The translations under genes were made by a program, and so were the position numbers. 11,079 nucleotides of DNA from Firmicutes bacterium UBA4845 (GTDB lineage: Bacteria; Bacillota; Clostridia; Tissierellales; Sedimentibacteraceae). Shown here in pieces: positions 5,779 to 11,079 of this stretch. Within the stretch, counting starts at the first letter, position 1. The number at the start of each line of letters is the position of its first letter. Below the pieces are notes generated by a model. It was not told the origin of the DNA. It worked only from the letters and a program-made list of their open reading frames with translations, and did not search any database. The stretch spans positions 1-11,079 of the forward strand of contig DHER01000010.1 in assembly GCA_002399975.1 (NCBI GenBank), in the 5' to 3' direction.

Positions 5779-6363
5779 TCAAACACTTTTCATAATTATT
5801 ATGGGTCCATAATAGTCATCTGTAGCAATCCCTATCTTCTGCACCTTCCATTCCAATATTTCTTGTTTATCACATTCTTTTTCTACTAAATCTATTGCTT
5901 CTATTTCAGAAGCAGAAATAACTATAAACCTAATTGACGCTTCTGAAGTCTTTTCTTCGACCTGATATATGTATAACCTTGGATTTACATATTTTTTAGT
6001 GCCTATTATTCTATCTATCTTCTCTTCAAATGCGGTCAAATTATCATCTATCAAAATGTGTCCATAGTAATGGTCAATTTCTTTAGTTTGCCCATCAGAA
6101 TATTTAACTGTAGTAATACAAGAAGGCTGGTCTGTAATGAACTCCTCCCCTGGTTCATATGTGAAAGACTTAAACCCAAAATCCTCAATCAAGTTATTTA
6201 ATTGTTCTACCTTTTTCTTTGATATCTTCCAATGCTGCTCTCCGCTCTTATATACAAACATTTCTCCATGATAATTTACATTGCCCTCGTTATCTACTGT
6301 TACACTATAAACAGGGCAAGTTCCATAGCACATTGTTCTTTGCAATTTTATGTATTCGAACAT
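5779..6363 (-). CDS. DUF6438 domain protein
   Basis: The 194-residue protein begins FEYIKLQRTMCYGTCPVYSV, the N-terminal signature of DUF6438 (a Cys-Tyr-Gly-Thr-Cys-Pro box), followed by a strand-rich region with a GNVNYHGEMFVY turn and a FKSFTYEPG block. The remaining about 70 residues form a separate alternating strand/helix part (RFIVISASEIEAIDLVEKEC) that I do not recognise. GGGGG 6 nt upstream of the ATG at 6363 sets the start; the frame is open to 6393. There is no signal peptide, although many DUF6438 relatives are extracytoplasmic. No function is known. It follows the small hypothetical gene by 48 nt and may be co-transcribed with it. Confidence 0.72.
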   Translation of the reverse strand: MFEYIKLQRTMCYGTCPVYSVTVDNEGNVNYHGEMFVYKSGEQHWKISKKKVEQLNNLIEDFGFKSFTYEPGEEFITDQPSCITTVKYSDGQTKEIDHYYGHILIDDNLTAFEEKIDRIIGTKKYVNPRLYIYQVEEKTSEASIRFIVISASEIEAIDLVEKECDKQEILEWKVQKIGIATDDYYGPIIIMKSV

Positions 6364-6411
6364 GATAATCCCCCTATTAGCCTGCATATTCATATGCTTA
6401 TATACAAAACA

Positions 6412-6768
6412 CTATATTCCGTAGTGAATTAAGTATTTATTTTCACTAATTGCATTAGATACCTTTTCAACAAGCGATTGAAGTTCCTGCGATTGATAAT
6501 AACTATTTGCCTTGATAATAATCTCTCTAAATTGTTTAAGGGATTCTGGTGGGATGAGGGTTACCCCGCAATAATCCAATCCATTTCCTGGCTGAGTTGT
6601 AACCTGAAGGTATGTTTTTATTGCCATTAGTTCTTCATTATACTTTATAATCATCTCTTCTAATAAGTCATCATGTACCGAAATACAATTGTATTTTTCA
6701 GGTTCATAATCGCTATACCACTTATTTTCTTCAAAAGAATCTATTATTCCAAACTCATGCTTTTCCAA
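6412..6768 (-). CDS. conserved hypothetical protein
   Basis: The 118-residue soluble protein starts MEKHEFGIIDSF and contains YEPEKYNCISVHDD near residues 22-35, GLDYCGVTLIPPESL near 65-80 and a helical C-terminus. Similar small proteins occur in Bacillota, as far as I recall, without a known function. There is no signal peptide or membrane segment. The start is a TTG at 6766-6768, 7 nt after GGGAG; an upstream in-frame TTG at 6786 has no ribosome binding site. The 3' end has a decayed relative at about 1121-1206 in this window, which shows that the C-terminal frame here is the intact one. Confidence 0.72.
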   Translation of the reverse strand: MEKHEFGIIDSFEENKWYSDYEPEKYNCISVHDDLLEEMIIKYNEELMAIKTYLQVTTQPGNGLDYCGVTLIPPESLKQFREIIIKANSYYQSQELQSLVEKVSNAISENKYLIHYGI

Positions 6769-6830
6769 ATTATTACTCCCACACAAGTATGTATAACCTC
6801 TTAATACATATTTCTATAGAAAGTTTTGAC

Positions 6831-7217
6831 CTAAATAATCTCTGAAAAAATTTCATGTATATTGCCATCTGGGTCTGCAAATAATGCTGTTCTTTGATTC
6901 CAGGGCATATTTTGAGGTTGATGAACAGGAGTTGCTCCCATCGTAACCAACTTTTCAAATGCTTCATCTACTTCATCAGGATTTTCACATGGAAAAGCCA
7001 ATTCAAAAGCCTGACCAACTACTTTTTTCCTATACTCATCACTATATGAATACATAACATTTCTCATACATATAGCAAATCTTACTCCATTATTTTCAAA
7101 TTCAACATAATTGCCAAGGTCATTTTTAATTCTAAATCCAAGGACTTGATTATAAAAATTTCTCATCCTGTCAATTTCGTCTGTCCAAATTGTAATAAGG
7201 TTAATCTCTGCTTTCAT
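6831..7217 (-). CDS. VOC/glyoxalase-bleomycin resistance family protein
   Basis: The 128-residue protein is a single vicinal-oxygen-chelate unit with two beta-alpha-beta-beta-beta modules. The first has WTDEIDRMRNFYNQVLGF and YVEFENNGVRFAI; the second has AFELAFPCENPDEVDEAFEKL, GATPVHQP and the closing FADPDGNIHEIF with the usual metal-ligand Glu (E122). GGAGAAA about 9 nt before the ATG at 7217 fixes the start; the frame is open to 7295 and would overlap the upstream gene. Such proteins include glyoxalase I-like enzymes and drug-binding or drug-modifying proteins. The substrate cannot be assigned. Confidence 0.85.
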   Translation of the reverse strand: MKAEINLITIWTDEIDRMRNFYNQVLGFRIKNDLGNYVEFENNGVRFAICMRNVMYSYSDEYRKKVVGQAFELAFPCENPDEVDEAFEKLVTMGATPVHQPQNMPWNQRTALFADPDGNIHEIFSEII

Positions 7218-7284
7218 TATAGGTTTCTCCTTCTTAATTTCTCGCTTGTAGTTCGTAATATAAGTTCTATACAAAATGATTTTA

Positions 7285-8118
7285 TTACTTAACAAGAAGG
7301 ATTTCTGTTTCAGAAATAAGTTCCTTAAGCATATTTATCCCTTCTCTTGTAGTATCTCTATCAGCGGAAAGTAATGTAATAATCTTATCTATTCTATTTT
7401 TATAATCCCTGGGCTTTATAATAAAGCCATCAATCGTTCTGACCGCTTTTTTCTCATTAATGCAGTATTCTTCATTCAAAGCAAATAAAACTTGATTTAA
7501 GCAAGAAATACTTCTGAAACAATGTCCACATACATAATAAATGTCATCCTTATCGACATTATCCTCAGCAAACATTAAGGAAAAGGAGGCCTCAAACATA
7601 AAATATTGAACTATTGCATCTTTTAAAGTTTGAGGATATGGCTTGGTTCTGGATTTTAATTCTGAAATTTTACCCCTAGGGTCAACAAGTATTTTGCAAA
7701 CGGAAATTTCGCCCATATACATTACATTTAAATATGCATGGGGATGACCAGTTTGGTAATGAGCAGATACTTTTCCTGACAAACAATCATCAACAACCTG
7801 AGACACCCTTTTTATGTCACGTAATATAAAGTCTACATGATATCCTTTAACAACAAGCCATCCGCCCGCATTTACCCAAGGTCCCCATCCACCTATTTGT
7901 GTAATTAAATTTTCTCTATGCTCATCATCTAGTTTTGAAGCAACCTTGCCTAATTCTCTGATATCAAAGCCCTCTGTTTCGTCATAGTATATTCCGATAT
8001 CTATGTCGGACTTTTCATGATTGGTACCTCTTGCTCTTGAGCCTCCTAAAACTATACCTATAATGCCTGGTATGCCTTCCAATTCTCTGGTGATTTGATT
8101 CAAAATATTTTCTACCAT
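7285..8118 (-). CDS. nucleotidyltransferase-domain protein (antibiotic NTase-like)
   Basis: The 277-residue protein has the polymerase-beta-type catalytic motif LGGSRARGTNHEKSDIDIGI (G25, G26, S27, then D38 and D40), with a candidate third acidic residue in YHVDFIL (D96). The remaining two thirds is largely helical, with conserved-looking AYLNVMYMGE and HCFRSISCLNQ stretches. Aminoglycoside and lincosamide adenylyltransferases share this layout, but so do uncharacterised relatives, so a resistance role is only possible. GGTGGAG about 7 nt before the ATG at 8118 sets the start. It follows the methyltransferase by 31 nt, consistent with one transcript. Confidence 0.8.
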   Translation of the reverse strand: MVENILNQITRELEGIPGIIGIVLGGSRARGTNHEKSDIDIGIYYDETEGFDIRELGKVASKLDDEHRENLITQIGGWGPWVNAGGWLVVKGYHVDFILRDIKRVSQVVDDCLSGKVSAHYQTGHPHAYLNVMYMGEISVCKILVDPRGKISELKSRTKPYPQTLKDAIVQYFMFEASFSLMFAEDNVDKDDIYYVCGHCFRSISCLNQVLFALNEEYCINEKKAVRTIDGFIIKPRDYKNRIDKIITLLSADRDTTREGINMLKELISETEILLVK

Positions 8119-8149
8119 CGCAGCACTCCACCTCCGCCTTCATTTTGTT

Positions 8150-8890
8150 CTAATATAACTTCTTTCTTGCTGACACAAGCAGCATCATCGGCCGGCGCAG
8201 TTCATCCCGCATCCCAGGTACTGTGTTGAGCATATTTTCTGCAGGCTTTGGTTCGACAACACCTGTTATTTCAAAGCCTATTTTTATGAGACTGTTTAAG
8301 TATGTAGTAAGTGTCCGATGATATTTAATAACTTCCTCACCTAGAAATTTAGCATTGCGAATGCCTTCTGTGAAATAATGGTCAACTGGCCAATGCAGAA
8401 TATTGCCCTTATCATCATAATACCAATCCTGAGGGCCTTGGGCAGTAAAAATGGGATGCTCTACAGAAAATATAAAATCTCCACCCCTTGAAAGGCATTT
8501 ATATACTCTATCTAAAACATCCTCAAAGGATTTAATATAGTGAAGCGCCAGGGAACTGATAACAACATCAAAGGATTCTTCAGGAAAATCTATGTCTTCT
8601 ATTGGCATACAGATATACTCGATATTTCCACACTTTGTTTTACTCTTTGCTTCACTTAACATTTTTTGTGAAATATCAATTCCAATTACTGACCTGGCAC
8701 CGTTCTCTACAGCATAGCGACAATGCCATCCAAACCCGCAGCCTAAATCCAAAACCCTTTTATCTTTGAAGTCAGGCAGCATATTTTTCAGTTCATGCCA
8801 CTCCCCCGCACCTTCAAGACCATTTTTCGACCTATCCATATTACTATATTTATTAAAAAAGGTGTCATCATCGTATTTGTTTTGTTTCAT
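8150..8890 (-). CDS. class I SAM-dependent methyltransferase
   Basis: The 246-residue protein shows the Rossmann-fold methyltransferase motifs in order: motif I VLDLGCGFGWHCRYA (46-60), motif II VIGIDISQKML (68-78), a motif III-like CMPIEDIDFPEESFDVVISS (near 94-113), then ALHYIKSFEDVLDRVYKCLSRGG and VEHPIFTAQGPQDW. This matches the Methyltransf_11/25 class found in many Bacillota; the substrate is not predictable. AAAGGGA about 9-10 nt before the ATG at 8890 sets the start. Its catalytic domain is complete, unlike the methyltransferase fragment at 9263-9484, and the two sequences differ, so one is not a copy of the other. Confidence 0.88.
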   Translation of the reverse strand: MKQNKYDDDTFFNKYSNMDRSKNGLEGAGEWHELKNMLPDFKDKRVLDLGCGFGWHCRYAVENGARSVIGIDISQKMLSEAKSKTKCGNIEYICMPIEDIDFPEESFDVVISSLALHYIKSFEDVLDRVYKCLSRGGDFIFSVEHPIFTAQGPQDWYYDDKGNILHWPVDHYFTEGIRNAKFLGEEVIKYHRTLTTYLNSLIKIGFEITGVVEPKPAENMLNTVPGMRDELRRPMMLLVSARKKLY

Positions 8891-8964
8891 TATAAATTTC
8901 CCTTTCTATCTATTTGTTCTTCTTTTCATTTCAAGTTATATGCAAACAAAAACACCCTATCCTC

Positions 8965-9279
8965 CTACTTTGACGTTTTGTCTCGATATGCAATCAGAGT
9001 AATTGCATTTAATATGATAGTAACAGTGAGAAGAATAATAGCGGCAAACGCCGCAGCACCAGTAGTGTCCATAAGAGCAGACCAGTCCTCAATCTTTACT
9101 AGATGGTAGCCATAAAGAATCTGGAAACATAGTGAAATAGCACAAGCGCTGATGCTCATAATAGAAAGAAAAACCCAATTCCTGTTGCCATGATTCTTAT
9201 ATCGCATAAGATTGACAACAGGAAGTATCCAGGCAATTACTCCAAGCACTAGGCTACCAAGATTAAGCAAACCAATCAT
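8965..9279 (-). CDS. small three-helix membrane protein
   Basis: The 104-residue protein has hydrophobic segments at about 4-24, 36-56 and 72-96, separated by MRYKNHGNRNW and HLVKIEDWSALMDT. It ends in a basic tail. AAAGGGGG is 7 nt before the ATG at 9279. The frame is open to 9363 but the upstream part belongs to the methyltransferase fragment in another frame. I do not recognise a function. Its ribosome binding site coincides with the point where the methyltransferase similarity stops, so the gene now abuts that fragment. Confidence 0.7.
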   Translation of the reverse strand: MIGLLNLGSLVLGVIAWILPVVNLMRYKNHGNRNWVFLSIMSISACAISLCFQILYGYHLVKIEDWSALMDTTGAAAFAAIILLTVTIILNAITLIAYRDKTSK

Positions 9280-9484
9280 AACATATCCCCCTTTTAGATT
9301 TTTTGGACAGCATAAATAAGAGTTCACCTTTATCGCAGCCGATGTCAAGGCAAGTATTAACATTATCTGGAATAAGTTTCATGAGTTGTTTGAAATAACA
9401 GTTATTATGATTCCATTTTGGGTCATCAAGTTCTGATATTTCATTGAAATCATTTTTCACAACATTATAATCTTCCACCTTCAT
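9263..9484 (-). pseudogene. N-terminal fragment of a SAM methyltransferase
   Basis: The 73-codon frame begins MKVEDYNVVKNDFNEI, reaches PDNVNTCLDIGCDKGELLFM (motif I, usually DxGCGxG; the second Gly position is Asp here), and stops shortly after SKKSKR. A working enzyme needs about 130-180 more residues, including motifs II-IV. The last codons (GICYDWFA) simply read the ribosome binding site and first codons of the next gene in another frame, so the break lies near 9292-9298. No good ribosome binding site is spaced for its ATG; GGGGG abuts it with one base between. An ATGA overlap joins it to the 38-codon remnant upstream. I consider it dead. Confidence 0.72.
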
Positions 9485-9597
9485 ACCCCCATAATAGTTA
9501 CTGACGCAATATTATGTCCAATTCTTGATAATACAGATTTATATAAACCCAAAGAGCCTACTGCGGAAGAATAGGTTTTCACACGGTCTACTAATCC
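9481..9597 (-). pseudogene. 38-codon C-terminal remnant or small ORF
   Basis: A minus-strand frame, open from 9597 to a TGA at 9481-9483, encodes DRVKTYSSAVGSLGLYK followed by SVLSRIGHNIASVTIMGV. The composition is protein-like and the stop overlaps the start of the methyltransferase fragment as ATGA, the pattern of a coupled gene pair. No ATG begins it and AT-rich non-coding DNA precedes it, so it looks like the tail of a lost gene. A GTG at codon 6 could start a 33-residue peptide. The family is not recognised. Confidence 0.3.
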
Positions 9598-9643
9598 TTA
9601 ATTGCAATTACTATTATAAATTAAAAGAATAAAGCGAACTGAT

Positions 9644-10132
9644 TTACTTCTTACCATTGACAATTTCTATAGCCGCTTTACCTGTCATATATTCGATTTT
9701 GACTTCAATTAAACATACTCTATCCCATGCTCTTTCGATTTCCTGCTGTCCTTCTTCAATATGGTCAGGCGAATATTTTTCAATTAAACTTTCGAGAGCA
9801 TATCGTTTCTCAGAGTCGTCTGTAAGAATCCTTGCTCTACCAAAGATAGAAACACTTCTAAAATGAGTAGTAAAAGTTTTTTGTATTACTTCATCTTTTT
9901 CTATTACACAAAATGACACCTTATCATTCCTTTTTATACTGTCAATCTTATGCCCCTCTTTTGCGCTATGAATGAATATTTTGTCGTCTTTTAAAGCGTA
10001 ACTTACTGGAACGGTATACGGGTAACCATCGTCGCCAATTACACCTAAAACTCCAGAAGTACATGACTTTAGAATCTCAATTGTCTCTTCTTTGGATAAC
10101 AACTGTTTCTTCCTTCTCATTTCTCTGAACAT
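9644..10132 (-). CDS. pyridoxamine-phosphate-oxidase-family flavin protein, NimA-like
   Basis: The 162-residue protein is a split-barrel flavin-binding protein of the PF12900 type. After MFREMRRKKQLLSKEETIEIL come SGVLGVIGDDGYPYTVPVSYAL (26-47), IFIHSAKEGHKIDSIKRNDKVSFCVI (52-77) and FRSVSIFGRARIL (91-103), the order usual for NimA-like proteins. The C-terminal helix SLIEKYSPDHIEEG and closing IEYMTGKAAIEI also fit. Some relatives reduce nitroimidazoles; most have unknown substrates. AGAAGGA about 9 nt before the ATG at 10132 sets the start over an in-frame ATG at 10177 that lacks a site. It is the first gene of the minus-strand series, with 160 nt of gene-poor DNA before the next remnant. 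Confidence 0.83.
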   Translation of the reverse strand: MFREMRRKKQLLSKEETIEILKSCTSGVLGVIGDDGYPYTVPVSYALKDDKIFIHSAKEGHKIDSIKRNDKVSFCVIEKDEVIQKTFTTHFRSVSIFGRARILTDDSEKRYALESLIEKYSPDHIEEGQQEIERAWDRVCLIEVKIEYMTGKAAIEIVNGKK

Positions 10133-10543
10133 AATCACACATCCTTCTAATTCTTTCGCTATTTTGGTTTTTATCATTTTTTCAATTCTAAGGCTTAGAC
10201 ATTGTAATAGATTTATAATAACTTTGCTATCCGTAATATACTACTTGTTATGACCTTAATATAACATAACTCTATTTTTATTTAAATACAATTTTGCCAC
10301 TTATGAAATTACTTTTCTATTTTAAATTATTGTTCTTTATAAAAATAGAAATAAGATAATACGATATAAAGCAGGAATAAAAGTCTGTTAGAATCCAAGG
10401 TTTATGACTTATTTATTTAAAGGCAAGTAACATAATTGCATTTCTATTCTTGTATCAAGAAATATTTAATTTTCTTTGGAAGTTCATTTTCTTCCTTGGT
10501 CAATGGGATTTTATATTTTTATCTATTATGCATTGAACTATCT
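10133..10543. other. gene-free AT-rich stretch upstream of the NimA-like gene
   Basis: No gene is visible. Promoter elements for the NimA-like gene must lie in the first part, but I see no convincing -35/-10 pair. A minus-strand 24-codon frame near 10440-10520 (TKEENELPKKIKYF) reads like protein but has stops on both sides and no start. Confidence 0.5.
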
Positions 10544-10623
10544 AACACAACTTTTTCATTTTTAACACGACTTTTTTATTTTTAACACAAGTTTTTTATC
10601 TTTGACACAACTTTTTTATTTTG
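10544..10623 (+). repeat. four tandem 20-bp repeats
   Basis: Four exact-length units lie head to tail at 10544, 10564, 10584 and 10604. The consensus is AACACAACTTTTTTATTTTT; each unit differs from it at one to three positions. There are no spacers, so it is not a CRISPR array. The same unit resumes at 11040. Confidence 0.9.
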
Positions 10624-10678
10624 CCCCTTATCCCTTAACCCTTTTTAGAATAAAACTTAATCCTAACTATGTATACAC

Positions 10679-10860
10679 ATAAAAAACTCATGTCAAAACC
10701 CAACACCCCTCAACCCCTTGTCCCATCTATCCTTAACCATATTTACCTATTTTCTTCCAGATAAAAAAGTCATGTCAAAAATCACCCACTTTCCTTGTTC
10801 TTTTCTCCTAATAATTTCCTATTTTTACTCTCATTTTAGATAAAAAAGTCGTGTCATAAA
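10679..10860 (-). repeat. three inverted copies of the repeat core
   Basis: Copies of ATAAAAAAGTCATGTCAAAA type lie at about 10679-10698, 10760-10781 and 10839-10860. Their reverse complement (GACATGACTTTTTTAT) is the core of the tandem unit. Successive copies start about 82 and 79 bp apart. The DNA between them is not repeated exactly but is rich in C and poor in G. Confidence 0.8.
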
Positions 10861-11026
10861 TAGGGATAAGTATCAAGAGAAAAGGGAAAAGTTTTAATCA
10901 ATATCTTTCATCAATACTCTATTCAAATCCAATAAAATCAATACTTTTAACCTTATACCTTACCCCTTAACCCTACTCATCCTAAAACAAAAATCATGGC
11001 TCCAATAAGGTTTTCTACCCTATTTT

Positions 11027-11079
11027 CACCATGACTTTTAACATGACTTTTTTATTTTTAACACAACTTTTTTATTTGT
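11027..11079 (+). repeat. second tandem block, running off the window
   Basis: A partial unit (CATGACTTTT, about 11030-11039) is followed by two full units: AACATGACTTTTTTATTTTT (11040-11059) and AACACAACTTTTTTATTTGT (11060-11079). The block is cut by the window end, so its length is unknown. Confidence 0.88.

Noticed and set aside
6773..6967. Minus-strand ORF of 64 codons
   Set aside because: It is an alternative frame of the VOC-family gene and its downstream spacer, without homology or start signal.
10440..10520. Short minus-strand frame with a protein-like end (TKEENELPKKIKYFLIQE)
   Set aside because: Only 24 codons between stops, no start and no similarity to anything in the window that I can see; chance in AT-rich DNA is likely.
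10544..10623. CRISPR array
   Set aside because: The 20-bp units follow each other without spacers, are not palindromic, and no cas gene is present in the window.

Overview
The window is AT-rich throughout. It has strong purine-rich ribosome binding sites, several TTG starts, short spacers and genes packed on one strand, which together suggest a low-GC Gram-positive anaerobe of the Clostridia or a related Bacillota class. I cannot name a genus. No rRNA, tRNA, CRISPR array or insertion sequence was found.

Layout. From 1 to about 1340 the DNA is mostly AT-rich and gene-poor. It holds one plus-strand gene with its own promoter, an orphan four-helix-bundle (S23/IVP-type) protein at 359-763. It also holds a doubtful small membrane ORF (874-1059) and a decayed 3' remnant (about 1121-1206) of a gene whose intact paralogue lies at 6412-6768. 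From 1345 to 5520, all on the minus strand, is an arsenic-resistance operon read right to left: arsR, acr3, arsC, a small overlapping ORF, an ArsP/SO_0444-like permease, a very small thioredoxin-like protein, and a Cys-rich DUF2703 protein. Two nearly identical 33-bp promoter/operator blocks, each with an 11-bp inverted repeat, precede arsR and acr3. Both genes appear to start at TTG codons downstream of these blocks, not at the ATG codons inside them.

From about 5570 to 10132 is a minus-strand run of accessory genes, each with its own Shine-Dalgarno sequence. In transcription order (right to left) they are a NimA-like flavin protein, a 38-codon remnant, a truncated methyltransferase, a three-helix membrane protein, a complete SAM methyltransferase, a nucleotidyltransferase, a VOC/glyoxalase-family protein, a small conserved hypothetical and a DUF6438 protein. 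A hairpin with a T-rich tail at 5571-5619 probably ends this group. The mixture of unrelated small enzymes with gene remnants between them looks like an accessory region shaped by insertion and deletion.

From 10133 to the end no gene is visible. This stretch holds a 20-bp tandem repeat (four units at 10544-10623, resuming at 11040 and running off the window) and three inverted copies of the same core between them, in DNA where the plus strand is rich in C and very poor in G.

How the genes work together. ArsR senses As(III) through a CVC motif and should release both operators. ArsC reduces arsenate, probably drawing electrons from a thioredoxin. Acr3 exports the arsenite. The permease, thioredoxin-like and DUF2703 proteins form a cysteine-rich extension whose exact substrate is unknown. 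The strongest leads are the duplicated operator, the overlapping small ORF inside the operon, the frameshifted paralogue remnant at the left, the truncated methyltransferase whose break forms the next gene's ribosome binding site, and the two-orientation repeat field at the right edge. I do not see a clearly new multi-gene system.
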